Notes: generated by a model not told the origin, from the letters alone. Shown: positions 46,125 through 55,520, counted from the stretch's first letter. The stretch: DNA of 64,000 nt from Caldilineaceae bacterium (GCA_019637685.1 JAHBVF010000021.1:1-64000); one strand, 5' to 3'. Numbers and translations are program-made.

Positions 46125-46673
46125 TTAAATCCCGGACGTAAATGTGGTAATGGGAACCGGCGTTGTGCGGATTTCGACCTGCCCGTTGGTAATACGCACG
46201 GGATAGCGGGGCAAGGGCTGGGGCGGCGGCCCTGCCACATTCTGCCCCTGATCGTTGTAGACCCCCCCGTGACAGGGGCACATAAAGAGTTGCGCGCCAT
46301 CCAGCCAGCGCACGGGACAGCCCAAATGGGTACAGTTGACCGCAAACGCGGTGAAGTCTGTAGCACTGTTACAGCGCAGCCAGGCCGCGGTCTTGGCGGC
46401 CACACCGGCCCAGGGCAGGGGCGAGGCATCCTCAAAGGAGACTTCCACCGTCTGCCCGACCTGGAAGCTATCCACTGTACCCACAGCCTGCCAGACTTCC
46501 GGCGTCTTTTGCAGCAAAGGCGCGAGGATAAAGCCCAGGACAGGCACACCGGCCAGGGCTGCCCCAAGCGTGCCCAGACCCACGCTGATCGCGGCCAGAA
46601 AGCGGCGGCGCTGCTTCATCTCTCCGTCCTGTGTGTCTGTGGCCGGGTTCTTCTTTGGTTTATCCATTGTCAT
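46125..46673 (-). CDS. Rieske iron-sulfur protein of the bc complex
   Basis: A 182-residue protein with an N-terminal twin-Arg-like/anchor region (KQRRRFLAAISVGLGTLGAAL). The 2Fe-2S ligands are CTHLGC and CPCHGG, spaced as in Rieske proteins. ATG 46673 is chosen because GGAG lies 9 nt upstream; an upstream TTG and an ATG at 46667 are alternatives. It overlaps the small subunit gene by 14 bp. It pairs with the cytochrome b/c gene. Confidence 0.92.
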   Translation of the reverse strand: MTMDKPKKNPATDTQDGEMKQRRRFLAAISVGLGTLGAALAGVPVLGFILAPLLQKTPEVWQAVGTVDSFQVGQTVEVSFEDASPLPWAGVAAKTAAWLRCNSATDFTAFAVNCTHLGCPVRWLDGAQLFMCPCHGGVYNDQGQNVAGPPPQPLPRYPVRITNGQVEIRTTPVPITTFTSGI

Positions 46674-46887
46674 GGCGCATCGCTCCAATCCAGCCTACGA
46701 GTGCTATTGCGAACAAAAAGAGACCGACACCCGAAATGATCAGTGAAGTCACAAGACCCAGCGCCAGGAAAGTTGTCCCCAGGGCCAGGAGTGCGGGCCA
46801 ATAGGCGGGCGCGGGCAGGGGTTCCGGCGGCAATTCGATCCACTCATCCATACGCACCTTTGCCCCATCTCCCTTTGATTTGGTCAT
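46660..46887 (-). CDS. Small two-helix subunit of the respiratory complex
   Basis: A 75-residue protein with a hydrophilic N-terminus (DEWIELPPEPLPAPAY) and two adjacent hydrophobic segments (WPALLALGTTFLALGLV and SGVGLFLFAIALVGWIG). In size and position after coxA/C it resembles subunit IV-type proteins of bacterial cytochrome oxidase. ATG 46887 follows GAGGA. Assigned by context, not by a specific motif. Confidence 0.75.
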   Translation of the reverse strand: MTKSKGDGAKVRMDEWIELPPEPLPAPAYWPALLALGTTFLALGLVTSLIISGVGLFLFAIALVGWIGAMRHDNG

Positions 46888-46916
46888 AGACTCGTTCCTC
46901 ACTTCCTTGCACAGAC

Positions 46917-49163
46917 CTACAGATAAATTCCCAAGTAAACCACCGCAAACAGGGCAATCCAGACCACATCGACAAAATGCCAGTAGAGAGCCACCGCGGC
47001 CAGGCCACGGGAGGGCAAGCCCTTCGCTTTCTTCCCCAGACTCACGACCAAAACCGTCGTCAATGCGATCAGTCCCACCAGCACGTGAAAGCCGTGGAAG
47101 CCGGTCACTGTGTAGAAGCTGGCCCCAAACAGATTGCCCCCGACCGTCACATCCTGCAGAAAGAGGGTGCGGTACTCCAGCCCCTGGCCGATCAGAAAGA
47201 GAGCACCCAGCAGAATTGTCCCTGCCAGCCAGATGCGCCCGGACGCAGATTGGGCTGCCTGGGCCTTCTCTGCGCGCCAGATGGTGAAGCTGCTGGCGAG
47301 CAAAAAGAGCGTGTTGAGGCCAGCCCGCAGAGGGTCAAGTGTGTTGGCCGCGGCCGGGCCAGTGGCGCTGGCGTTGTGCAGAATCAGATAGGCCAGGACG
47401 AGCAGCAGAAAGAAGTTGGCCTCGCCCAGCAGAAAGGCCGAAACCCCCAGCTTATTCTTCTCCATCGAAATCGCCGGCTCCGTGTCCGCGCCGCGGCCTT
47501 CCGGGTGCTGCCAGTCCGGGTCTTCGGGATGGGCCACATCCCAGAGGGGACGGCGGCTGCGCACCGGGGGCAATCGGTCAAAATTTTGCACCGGCGGCGG
47601 GGAGGTGGTGGCCCACTCCAGTGTCCACGCCTCCCAGGGGTTGTCGCCGGCAATCGCGCCCTTGCGCAGGCTGATCCACAGATTCCACAGAAAGACGGCT
47701 ATCGCGATACCTATCACAAAAGCACCGACGGTGGAAAGCTGGTTCATCCATGCCCAGCCGGGAAAATCGGGATAGGTGTAGACCCGCCGGGGCATCCCCT
47801 CCAGACCCAAAATGTGCTGGATGAAGAATGTCATATTGAAGCCGACAAAGAGCAGCCAAAAGTGCCACTTGCCCACCTTTTCCGAGAGCATACGCCCGGT
47901 GACTTTGGGAAACCAGTAGTAGAAACCGGCCATCACCGCGAAGAATGTGCCGCCAAAGAGGACGTAGTGAAAATGGGCCACAATAAAATAAGTGTCCGTC
48001 ACCTGATAGTCGATGGGCACAGCAGCAAACATCACGCCGGTGATGCCGCCAATCGTAAAGAGCACAATAAAGGCGGTGGCGAAAAGCATCGATGTGGTAA
48101 AACGGATAGCACCCCCCCACATCGTCGCCATCCAATTGAAAACTTTGATGCCCGTCGGGATGGCAATCAGCATACTGGCCGCGCCAAAAGCCATATTGGC
48201 CGGTTCGGCCAGACCGACTGCAAACATATGATGCGCCCAGACGGTCAGGCTGAGAAAGCCGATGGCCAGGGTGGAAAGGGCGACGACGCTGTAGCCAAAG
48301 ATGGGTTTGCGCGAAAAGACGGGGACAATTTCCGAGATCATTCCAAAGGCGGGCAGGGCCATAATGTAGACTTCCGGGTGGCCGAAAGCCCAGAAGTAGT
48401 GCTGCCAGAGCAGGGCCGAGCCGCCGTCACCGGGTTGAAAGAAGTGCGCGCCCAACAGCCGGTCCACCACCAGCATCACCAGCGCGGCGTTGAACAGCGA
48501 GAGGGCGATCACAATCAGGAAGGAATTGACCAGCATCATCCACACAAAGAGGGGCAGCCGGGTGATGGTCAGCCCTGGCGCGCGCAGTTTGAGGATTGTC
48601 ACGATAAAATTGATGGCCGCCGAAACTGTCCCAATGCCGGTAATCAACAACCCCAACGCCCAATAATCCATACCAGTATTGAACGAGTAGGGCTTCTCGC
48701 TCAGGGGCGCGTAGCTGAACCAGCCCGCGTCCGGTGCGCCCGCGGCCGGGCCACCGATAAAGCTGAAATAGATCAGCAGCCCGCCAAAGACCAGCATCCA
48801 CAGCCCCATCGCGTTGAGCCGGGGAAAGGCCATATCCCGTGCGCCGATCATCAGGGGAATCAGATAATTGCCAAAGCCGATCAGCATGGGCATCACCACC
48901 AGAAAAATCATCGTTGTGCCGTGCATTGTAAAAATCTGGTTGTAGGCCTGGGGCGAGAGAAAACTGTTCTCCGGGCTGGCAAGCTGCACCCGCAGGAGCA
49001 GGGCTTCCAGCCCGCCGATGGCAAAGAAAAAGAGAGTGACCAGCAGATAAAGAATACCGATCTTTTTGTGGTCGGTGGTGGCAAGCCAACTGACCAGCCC
49101 TTCATCGCTGGTCAGTCGGGGGAAAGGCGCGTCCATCTTCGGGACGAATTCTGCCTGGGTCAT
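46917..49163 (-). CDS. Cytochrome c oxidase subunits I and III fused
   Basis: A 748-residue protein. Residues 1-540 form subunit I with 12 membrane segments: TMHGTTMIFLVVMP, HPEVYIMALPAFG with the Cu(B)/Tyr cross-link region, WAHHMFAVG, and VAHFHYVLFGG haem ligands. A linker (about 545-590, rich in Pro/Arg/Asp) joins subunit III (GVSAFLLGEANFFLLL to WHFVDVVWIALFAVVYLG). The fusion is as in several Chloroflexota and Actinobacteria-like oxidases. Its ATG overlaps the coxB stop, so subunit stoichiometry is set by coupling. Confidence 0.94.
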   Translation of the reverse strand: MTQAEFVPKMDAPFPRLTSDEGLVSWLATTDHKKIGILYLLVTLFFFAIGGLEALLLRVQLASPENSFLSPQAYNQIFTMHGTTMIFLVVMPMLIGFGNYLIPLMIGARDMAFPRLNAMGLWMLVFGGLLIYFSFIGGPAAGAPDAGWFSYAPLSEKPYSFNTGMDYWALGLLITGIGTVSAAINFIVTILKLRAPGLTITRLPLFVWMMLVNSFLIVIALSLFNAALVMLVVDRLLGAHFFQPGDGGSALLWQHYFWAFGHPEVYIMALPAFGMISEIVPVFSRKPIFGYSVVALSTLAIGFLSLTVWAHHMFAVGLAEPANMAFGAASMLIAIPTGIKVFNWMATMWGGAIRFTTSMLFATAFIVLFTIGGITGVMFAAVPIDYQVTDTYFIVAHFHYVLFGGTFFAVMAGFYYWFPKVTGRMLSEKVGKWHFWLLFVGFNMTFFIQHILGLEGMPRRVYTYPDFPGWAWMNQLSTVGAFVIGIAIAVFLWNLWISLRKGAIAGDNPWEAWTLEWATTSPPPVQNFDRLPPVRSRRPLWDVAHPEDPDWQHPEGRGADTEPAISMEKNKLGVSAFLLGEANFFLLLVLAYLILHNASATGPAAANTLDPLRAGLNTLFLLASSFTIWRAEKAQAAQSASGRIWLAGTILLGALFLIGQGLEYRTLFLQDVTVGGNLFGASFYTVTGFHGFHVLVGLIALTTVLVVSLGKKAKGLPSRGLAAVALYWHFVDVVWIALFAVVYLGIYL

Positions 49164-50095
49164 CGCAATGTCTCCAAATAGGCAACCAGCGCCGACAGGT
49201 CGGCCGACGAGAGGGTAAAATGGGGCATCTGATTGCCGGGTTTGACCGCCTGGGGATTGGTCAGCCAGCCGGTCAGGTTCGCAGTATTGTTCTCCAACAC
49301 GCCCGCGCCGAGAGTCTGGCGGCTGGCGATGTGGGTGAGATCGGGGCCGGCATTGGCCTGGGCCGGGGAGCCGCCGATCGTGTGACAGTTGACGCAGGTC
49401 AATTCCTGAAAACGTTTGGCCCCTTGCACGGCTATGGTTTCTGTTGGCGGAGGCGGGATAGCGGCTTGCGCCTGCTGCCAGGCTGCATATTCCGCCGGCG
49501 TCTGGGCAATCACCCGCAGGCGCATCCAGGCGTGCTGCACGCCGCAAAACTCGGCACACGCGCCCAGATAGACGCCGGGTGTGTCCGCTTCCAGACGCAG
49601 ATAATTCGAGCGTCCCGGAATCGCATCCATCTTGCGCCCCAGTTTGGGAACCCAAAAATCGTGGACAACATCCGCGGATTCAATCTGAATCCAGACCGGC
49701 TGCCCGACCGGAATGTGGATTTCGTTGGCAGTGACAAACCCGGCCTGGGGATACTCGACTTCCCACCACCACTGGTGGCCGGTGAGGATGAGTTCCGGCG
49801 GCTGACCGTTCCGGGCCGGGTCCACCACCCGCAGGGTGTTGAAGGAGAGGACGCCAATCACAAGAATAAGCGCGGCAGGGGCGACGGTCCACAGAATCTC
49901 CAGCCGGGTGTGCCCGAAGACCTGACGGGGTTCGCCCTGGCCGGGTTTGGCCCGAAAGCGGACGACGCTGTAGATCGTCCCCCCCAGGACAATCGCAAAG
50001 ATCACCGCCGAGAAGAGGGTGAGCGTGCCAAAGAGCTTTAGAATTGCTTCTGCGCCTGGGGAGGCAGGGCCAAAGATTGAACTGTCAATGCCCAT
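49160..50095 (-). CDS. coxB: Cytochrome c oxidase subunit II with C-terminal cytochrome c
   Basis: A 311-residue membrane-anchored protein with two N-terminal helices. GHQWWWEVEYP is the aromatic electron-entry patch, and CAEFCGVQHAWM the Cu(A) site (Cys, Cys, His, Met). A mono-haem cytochrome c follows (TCVNCHTIGG; NQMPHFTLSSADL), as in caa3-type oxidases. The start at 50095 follows AAGGAG. It is first in the order coxB-coxA/C-small subunit-Rieske-cytochrome b/c, all tightly coupled. Confidence 0.95.
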   Translation of the reverse strand: MGIDSSIFGPASPGAEAILKLFGTLTLFSAVIFAIVLGGTIYSVVRFRAKPGQGEPRQVFGHTRLEILWTVAPAALILVIGVLSFNTLRVVDPARNGQPPELILTGHQWWWEVEYPQAGFVTANEIHIPVGQPVWIQIESADVVHDFWVPKLGRKMDAIPGRSNYLRLEADTPGVYLGACAEFCGVQHAWMRLRVIAQTPAEYAAWQQAQAAIPPPPTETIAVQGAKRFQELTCVNCHTIGGSPAQANAGPDLTHIASRQTLGAGVLENNTANLTGWLTNPQAVKPGNQMPHFTLSSADLSALVAYLETLR

Positions 50096-50107
50096 CACGC
50101 GCTCCTT

Positions 50108-50155
50108 TATATGTCCGCGGTCTGTGGTCCGCGGTCTGTGGTCTGCGGCCTGCTG
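50108..50155. repeat. Dispersed GGTCTGTGGTCCGCGG repeat, copy 3
   Basis: Direct and inverted units of the GACCGCGGACC family between coxB and the glucoamylase gene, like those at 28000-28062 and 30951-31008. It separates the glucan block from the respiratory operon. Confidence 0.65.
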
Positions 50156-50171
50156 ATTGTGCGTAAATCGT

Positions 50172-52577
50172 CTACGCGGACGCGACCTCGACCGTATAGT
50201 CTGCACCTTCCCCTTTTTCTGTTTCCGTCCAGAAAAAAGTGAAACGAATCCGGGTATTCGCAGGCAGGTCCGCCGTTGCCAAATCCGCCACGTGCAGCCC
50301 CAGGCCGGTGTCCCGGGTCGCCACTGCCTGGATCGTCTGCCCGCCGTCGCTGCTCCACTGTACAGTTGCCTCGTTCGGCAATTCGACGCGCAAGGTATTG
50401 CCCTCGGCCATTGTGCGGCATTTGTGGTTGAAGCGCCAGATTGTCGATGACGACTGGATTTTCTGCTCCTGATAGCGCTGCACGGTTTGGGACGGCATAT
50501 CAAAGACCACCCCGCTGTGCAGGGAATGGCGCAGCTTGACGTATTCCGCGTGTGCCCAGACCAGAGGCATGGCCGAGCCGGTAGGCCGCCCCAAAAAGAG
50601 TTCGTGGCCGGGAATGTCGTCTGTGTCCCACACCTGTTCGGGGAGCAGCCCCCCCTCATTGGCAAAACTCTCCAGCGCAGCCGTCAGCCGCTGGGCCTCT
50701 TCCCGATTGCCCGCTGCAATCTCGTAATGCGCGCGCTCGCCCGTCAACAACGGCCAGGGACGCCCGATACCCGTGCCGTCATAGGCCCGGCCGTCCTCGT
50801 GCTCACCATAGCCGTCTTCGTTGTAGCGATACCAGGCCGGTCCCCCCGGCAGTTCCTTTTTGAGTTCGCCGTCGATCACTTTCACAGTATTCAGAATGCG
50901 TGGATCCGTGGCCGCGCGCAGACCAAAACGGACCAAAGCCAGGGCATCCGGGCTGACAATCTGATTGGCAAGCGCGCTGCTGTGGTTCATAGGCCGGTTC
51001 TTAATGGCGACCCAACCCGCGGTGGGGGCAACTTCGTCCAGGTCATCGTCGGCCCCAATACGCACATAATAGCCATCCACGCCATAGGTCAGCGCCAGTT
51101 CCGTCTCAGTCGCATAGGTCCAGCGCTCGATATTGCTGTTCCAATTGTCAGCTATCTGGCGCAGGTCCTGGGCAATGGTCTGCTCGCCTTCGCTCTCGGC
51201 GATGTCGGCGGCAACGAGCAGCCCGCTGATAGCCACGGCCAGGGTGAAGGGAGAGTAGCCCCCGTCCTCCTCCCAGCGGTCCTGCTGGGTGACGGGGCCT
51301 GTGCGGGCCACAAAACCCGCGGCCCGACGCACCAGCGGCCACACGTCATGGAGTGCCTCGGCATCCAGCAATCCGTCCCGACGGGCGTAGCCGACGAGCA
51401 GAATGGGGAAAGCCGCCTCATCCAACTGGACGCCGCCCCAATAGGCTGTGCCGTCCAACCACATATTCTGGGGCCAGTGCCCGTCAGATTCTTGCGTCGT
51501 CATCAGATAGCGCAGGACACGAATCACCTCATCCTGCGCGCCCGCAGCCAACAGACCACCCACCGATTCCACCATATCCCTCGTCCAGACCAGATGATAG
51601 CCGCCCAGATCGTCGTCGCCTTTGCTGGCCCCCCAGGGAATCGAGAGGCTGGCAATCAGACCGCCGCGAAACTGCTTGTCCTCGTGGGTGTGCAGGACCG
51701 CGGTGCTGGCGCGGTAGAGATCGATGGCAGGGCTGTCCGGCGCGGCTGGCTCTGAAAAATCGAGCAGACCCGACTGCCACGTCTGCCACTCGGCAATGAA
51801 CGCGGCGCGGGTGGCGTCAAAGCCGTTGAGCAGACTGCTGCGGGCGTGATGGGCCGCGGAAAACGCCTGCTGATCAAAGCCCAGGGCCAGGACAAATTCG
51901 CCGCCACAGGCCGCCAGATCGATCTCGCCCACCAGTGCCACATTGCCGTTGTCCGCGCTGTCGTAGAACCAGGTAAGCTGCTTGTGCTGGGACAAATCCT
52001 GCCAGCCGTCAGAGACGCCCACATAGCCCACGGAACGCGTCTGCCAACCAACCGAGGAGAGCAGGGCCAGCGCGGCCACGCCGTCCCGCTGGGCATAGAG
52101 AACCGGCGCGCCTTTGCTTATGCCCAGCCAGGCGTTGTTGTTGGCCCCCCGGTTGCCCAGGTGGGGCGCGAGCAGCACATAGAGCCGGTAGTCTTCCAGC
52201 GCACCCACAAGCGGCACAAAGCGCGTGCGTTGCAGCACCACATTACGCAGGGGGTCGCTGATAATCTCCTTTTCCATGCGATAGCGGCCATCCCTGGCGC
52301 GGTTGACCAGTCCATAGCCCGGCACGCCCACGGCCAGAGGGCGCACCTGGGATTCGGCGTCGCGCTTCTCTTCGGAAAAATAGTCGTGGCCGTCGGTGAC
52401 AATCAGGCCCAGGTCACGGGTACAGGCAGAGTCCACCCGGGGGTAGTAGATTTCGTCGAGAATGCCGTGGCTGATGGTAAACCAGACTTTGCTCAGCGGA
52501 TTGCGTGCTGTGCCCACGCCATTCTTGGCGCTGGATGTCCAACGGGCAGGGATGCCGGGCCAACCGGGTGCATTCAT
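50172..52577 (-). CDS. Glycoside hydrolase family 15 (glucoamylase-like)
   Basis: An 801-residue protein. An N-terminal super-sandwich domain (about 1-280) precedes the (alpha/alpha)6 barrel: GGYHLVWTRDMVES, WPQNMWLDGTAYWGG, YNEDGYGEHEDG and RPWPLLTGERAHYEIAAG contain the family's two catalytic Glu regions. The C-terminal 110 residues are a beta domain. There is no signal peptide, so it acts inside the cell, on glycogen, maltodextrin or trehalose-like sugars. It is separated from pgl by 278 bp with a repeat. Confidence 0.93.
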   Translation of the reverse strand: MNAPGWPGIPARWTSSAKNGVGTARNPLSKVWFTISHGILDEIYYPRVDSACTRDLGLIVTDGHDYFSEEKRDAESQVRPLAVGVPGYGLVNRARDGRYRMEKEIISDPLRNVVLQRTRFVPLVGALEDYRLYVLLAPHLGNRGANNNAWLGISKGAPVLYAQRDGVAALALLSSVGWQTRSVGYVGVSDGWQDLSQHKQLTWFYDSADNGNVALVGEIDLAACGGEFVLALGFDQQAFSAAHHARSSLLNGFDATRAAFIAEWQTWQSGLLDFSEPAAPDSPAIDLYRASTAVLHTHEDKQFRGGLIASLSIPWGASKGDDDLGGYHLVWTRDMVESVGGLLAAGAQDEVIRVLRYLMTTQESDGHWPQNMWLDGTAYWGGVQLDEAAFPILLVGYARRDGLLDAEALHDVWPLVRRAAGFVARTGPVTQQDRWEEDGGYSPFTLAVAISGLLVAADIAESEGEQTIAQDLRQIADNWNSNIERWTYATETELALTYGVDGYYVRIGADDDLDEVAPTAGWVAIKNRPMNHSSALANQIVSPDALALVRFGLRAATDPRILNTVKVIDGELKKELPGGPAWYRYNEDGYGEHEDGRAYDGTGIGRPWPLLTGERAHYEIAAGNREEAQRLTAALESFANEGGLLPEQVWDTDDIPGHELFLGRPTGSAMPLVWAHAEYVKLRHSLHSGVVFDMPSQTVQRYQEQKIQSSSTIWRFNHKCRTMAEGNTLRVELPNEATVQWSSDGGQTIQAVATRDTGLGLHVADLATADLPANTRIRFTFFWTETEKGEGADYTVEVASA

Positions 52578-52855
52578 AACAGATTCCGTCCTTGCTGGTT
52601 AGGCGATATGTGTGGATGGCAGCGATAGCGGCAAAAACAGGACGCAGACTTACGCAGAAGCAGCAGATTTGCGCAGATTTTATCAGCTTCAACCATTCTT
52701 TTCAACATCGTCAGCGTCCTGTCTTCAGGGTGTGTGGACAGGCACTCTTTGGCCCCCGCGGCCACGTATTCCAGCCCAAAGCCGACTTTGTGTGGGAGCA
52801 CTTTTGCGGTGCGAATGTGCGGACTGGACTGAGTTCACGGCAAATTGTGTTAATT

Positions 52856-53608
52856 TTATCGGTCCAAATCCTGGGCCGCGGCCTGATCCAACAGCCAGAC
52901 GACGGCTCCGTCGCTGGGCTGCACCCGCTGTGCGGGCAGGAGCGCTTCCCCGTCGTCCGGCTGCAAAACCCGGCGGACAATCGCTGCTTTGTCACTTCCC
53001 GTCACCAGAAAAAGGATGTGGGCGGCCTGGTTGATGCTCGCCAGGCTCAGGCTCAAACGCAGGGGCGGCGGTTTGGGCGCGTTCTCCACCACAGCCACCG
53101 CCGCGTTGCCCGGATTGGGATCGTCCATCTGTCCGGGAAAGAGCGACGCCGTGTGCCCGTCCGGCCCCAGCCCAAGCAGAATCAGATCGAAGCGGGGCAG
53201 GGGTTTGCTAAAGAAATTCGCCAGGTACTGGCTGTAGAGTTCGGCAGCCTGGGCGGGCGTGACGCCGCTTGTGGGCACGGGATAGACATTGCTCTTGGGC
53301 ACAGGGACTTGTGACAACAGTCCGGTCTGTGTCGAGTGAAAATTGCTCTCTGGATCGTCCAGCGGCACAAAGCGTTCATCCCCCCAGAAGAGATGCACTT
53401 TGCCCCAGTCGATAGCGCCCTGTACGGGGAGAGAAGCCAGCTTTTTGTAGAGCAGCCGGGGCGTGCTGCCGCCAGAGAGGGCCACGCTGAACGCGCCGCG
53501 GCTGGCAATCGATTCCTGGGCAAGTCGGGCAAATCGACGCGCGCCTTCCTGTGCGACGGCTTCTGGCGTCGCCTGGATCACAATTTCCGCACGGTTGCTT
53601 TGGGCCAT
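52856..53608 (-). CDS. pgl: 6-phosphogluconolactonase
   Basis: A 250-residue enzyme hydrolysing the lactone made by Zwf. SVALSGGSTPRLLYKKLA and LILLGLGPDGHTASLFPG are the sugar-phosphate motifs of the SOL/DevB family. The ATG is preceded by AGGTGG. Its start overlaps the end of the subtilase gene by 31 bp, so the two are coupled. It supplies the step missing from the gnd-zwf-tal cluster 11 kb away, here inside a glucan-related block. Confidence 0.93.
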   Translation of the reverse strand: MAQSNRAEIVIQATPEAVAQEGARRFARLAQESIASRGAFSVALSGGSTPRLLYKKLASLPVQGAIDWGKVHLFWGDERFVPLDDPESNFHSTQTGLLSQVPVPKSNVYPVPTSGVTPAQAAELYSQYLANFFSKPLPRFDLILLGLGPDGHTASLFPGQMDDPNPGNAAVAVVENAPKPPPLRLSLSLASINQAAHILFLVTGSDKAAIVRRVLQPDDGEALLPAQRVQPSDGAVVWLLDQAAAQDLDR

Positions 53609-55053
53609 TTTACACCACCTGTCATATCCACCTGCGCGCTGTGCGCGCCGCTGCTGGGAACCACCAGCACACTGTTGAGTCCGCCGAAGCCGTCGGGTTC
53701 TTTCTTCGGATTGGCCGGGTCGTCGAGCCAGCGCGTGCCGTCCATACGCGCTTTATAGACATAGCGGTCGGGCGGCAGGAGAGGCTGCTCTGCCTGCCAG
53801 ACACCGGCGCTGATCTGGCTGGCGGGCAAGGCTTTCTGCCAGCCGTCCCAACTGCCGTACAGTTCGAGCGTCTGTGCCTGATCGTCGTGAAATTCGTAGA
53901 AGATGCCGCTTTTGTCCACCCGCGGGCTGTGCCACAGGGGGCGTCCGTGCCGCCAACAGAGCGCCAGGGCCACGGCACGGCCTGCCTCCAGCGTGCCTGT
54001 CCCCTGGCGCTCTGGCGCGGCTTGGGGAACCCAATGGGCCGTCTCCATCAGCGCATCACGCACCAGATCGGGCGTCAGGGCGGGATTGGCCTCCAACAGA
54101 CAGGCGACCGCGCTGGCGACCAGCGGCGCGGCGAAGCTTGTGCCGTCCACGTGCTGATAATAGGCGCTGACCAACTTCAACTCGGCAATACGCGCCTCTC
54201 CACTGGAGTCTCCTGCTGCCCGGCGCAAAAACAACGCCTCGGCTTCCTGTGCCAGGGGTGTCAAGGGCAGGATAGGCGCAACCACCCAAATGCTGGGCGC
54301 TACCAATTCGGGTTTGGGGCTGTCGTCGTCGGATCGCCCGTAGTTGCTGTGCCACAGGCGCATCTCGTCCTGGTCATAGGTATTCTTGTCGTCCAACCCG
54401 CCGATCGTCAGTGCGTCCGGCGCGGTGGCCGGCGGCACAAGTTTGCGCTCTCCGTCGTTGCCCGCGGCCACCACGACTGTGACGCCTTGGGCAATCAGGT
54501 TTGCAACCGCACGGTCAACCGGGTTTCCTTTCAGGGAAGAAACCGGTTCACCGCCCAGAGAGATATTGACAACCCGGATGCCCAGACCCACGCCGTTTTC
54601 CACAAGCCAGCCTAATGCCCGGGCAATACTTGCGTTGCTGATCCGCCCTGCTGTATCTTTGACTTTGAGCAGAACCAGCCTGGCGTCACAGGCCAACCCT
54701 CGATACAGGCCCTGGCTCAACCAGCCGTTGCCGGCTGCCACACAGGTGGTCATCGTGCCGTGCCATTGGGTGTCAGCGACCGCGTTCCAGCCGGGCCACG
54801 CGGGTGTCTCGTCTGGGCCAAAATAGCGCACCTGTGGCGCAGCCTGGGAGGTATCCACCCAGGCCGCGATCCGGTTGCAGGGCTGCGTCAGGTCCGGATG
54901 GGGATAGAAGCCGCTATCCACAACGGCAATCGTCACGCCCTTGCCGCTGTAGCGCGGGTCGGCGTGTAGCCGAAAGGGTGTGGGCAGCGCGCCGTATACA
55001 GTTTCAGCATCTAACGGCCATTTCGGTTGGACGCTCTCGTGGATTGCATTCAT
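53578..55053 (-). CDS. Cytoplasmic subtilase (S8) with C-terminal glycogen-binding domain
   Basis: A 491-residue protein. Catalytic triad: D46 (VVDSGF), H98 (WHGTMT), S306 (GTSFAAP), with oxyanion Asn at 199 (AAGNDG). Residues 380-465 are an AMPK-beta/CBM48-type domain (LELYGSWDGWQKALP; RYVYKARMDGTRWLDDPANP). The N-terminus has no signal peptide or propeptide, so the protease should be intracellular. ATG 55053 is used; a TTG at 55086 is possible. Neighbours are a free CBM48 protein, pgl and GH15, which points to the glycogen granule. Confidence 0.88.
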   Translation of the reverse strand: MNAIHESVQPKWPLDAETVYGALPTPFRLHADPRYSGKGVTIAVVDSGFYPHPDLTQPCNRIAAWVDTSQAAPQVRYFGPDETPAWPGWNAVADTQWHGTMTTCVAAGNGWLSQGLYRGLACDARLVLLKVKDTAGRISNASIARALGWLVENGVGLGIRVVNISLGGEPVSSLKGNPVDRAVANLIAQGVTVVVAAGNDGERKLVPPATAPDALTIGGLDDKNTYDQDEMRLWHSNYGRSDDDSPKPELVAPSIWVVAPILPLTPLAQEAEALFLRRAAGDSSGEARIAELKLVSAYYQHVDGTSFAAPLVASAVACLLEANPALTPDLVRDALMETAHWVPQAAPERQGTGTLEAGRAVALALCWRHGRPLWHSPRVDKSGIFYEFHDDQAQTLELYGSWDGWQKALPASQISAGVWQAEQPLLPPDRYVYKARMDGTRWLDDPANPKKEPDGFGGLNSVLVVPSSGAHSAQVDMTGGVKWPKATVRKL

Positions 55054-55125
55054 CAGCGGCTCGGGAGTGTAACCGTAGAAAATCAAAGTAAGCTGTAAGT
55101 CGCCTCGTCAGGCCAGGTGCCGGGT

Positions 55126-55449
55126 CTAGGGGACAGCCCCCGTCAGCACAACACAATTGTCCTGGCCATAGCTGCCGGGAATGTACGCATCGGCGTGCCA
55201 GTCATTGAGCCATTGCGCGCCATTGACCAGATAGCGAAACTGGTAGGATTGCTCCGGCTCCAACTCCAGAGTAGCCCGGTAGACTTTGCGTCGGTTGCGT
55301 TTCATGGGCGTGGCGGCGGGGTCCCACTGGTTGAAGTCGCCCACAAGCTGGATGCTTTGGACATCGACATCGACCGGCAGTTCATTGGCCGGCACTTCAA
55401 AGACCACCTGCCATTTTTGGCGCGATTTAATGAATTTTTTCGTCAGCAT
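55126..55449 (-). CDS. Stand-alone CBM48/isoamylase N-domain protein
   Basis: A 107-residue protein consisting of one carbohydrate-binding module: IQLVGDFNQWDPAATPMKR and YQFRYLVNGAQWLNDWHAD, with the family Trp residues. It has no catalytic domain or signal. It lies 72 bp before the subtilase that carries a related module, so the two may bind the same glucan. AGGAG precedes the ATG. Confidence 0.88.
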   Translation of the reverse strand: MLTKKFIKSRQKWQVVFEVPANELPVDVDVQSIQLVGDFNQWDPAATPMKRNRRKVYRATLELEPEQSYQFRYLVNGAQWLNDWHADAYIPGSYGQDNCVVLTGAVP

Positions 55450-55520
55450 AATCGTTCATCTCCTTGAAGAAACGTGCCCGCACACCACAAGCACAGGTGT
55501 ACAGGTACACGCAGACCGAA

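Noticed and set aside
44684..46567. A longer cytochrome b protein starting about 158 codons earlier
   Set aside because: The extra N-terminal stretch lies over the Rieske gene in another frame and has no family similarity. ATG 46093 has GGAGG and fits cytochrome b.
49160..50665. An extended coxB starting inside the glucoamylase gene
   Set aside because: It would run through the palindromic repeat and part of the GH15 gene. The ATG at 50095 has AAGGAG and a normal subunit II N-terminus.
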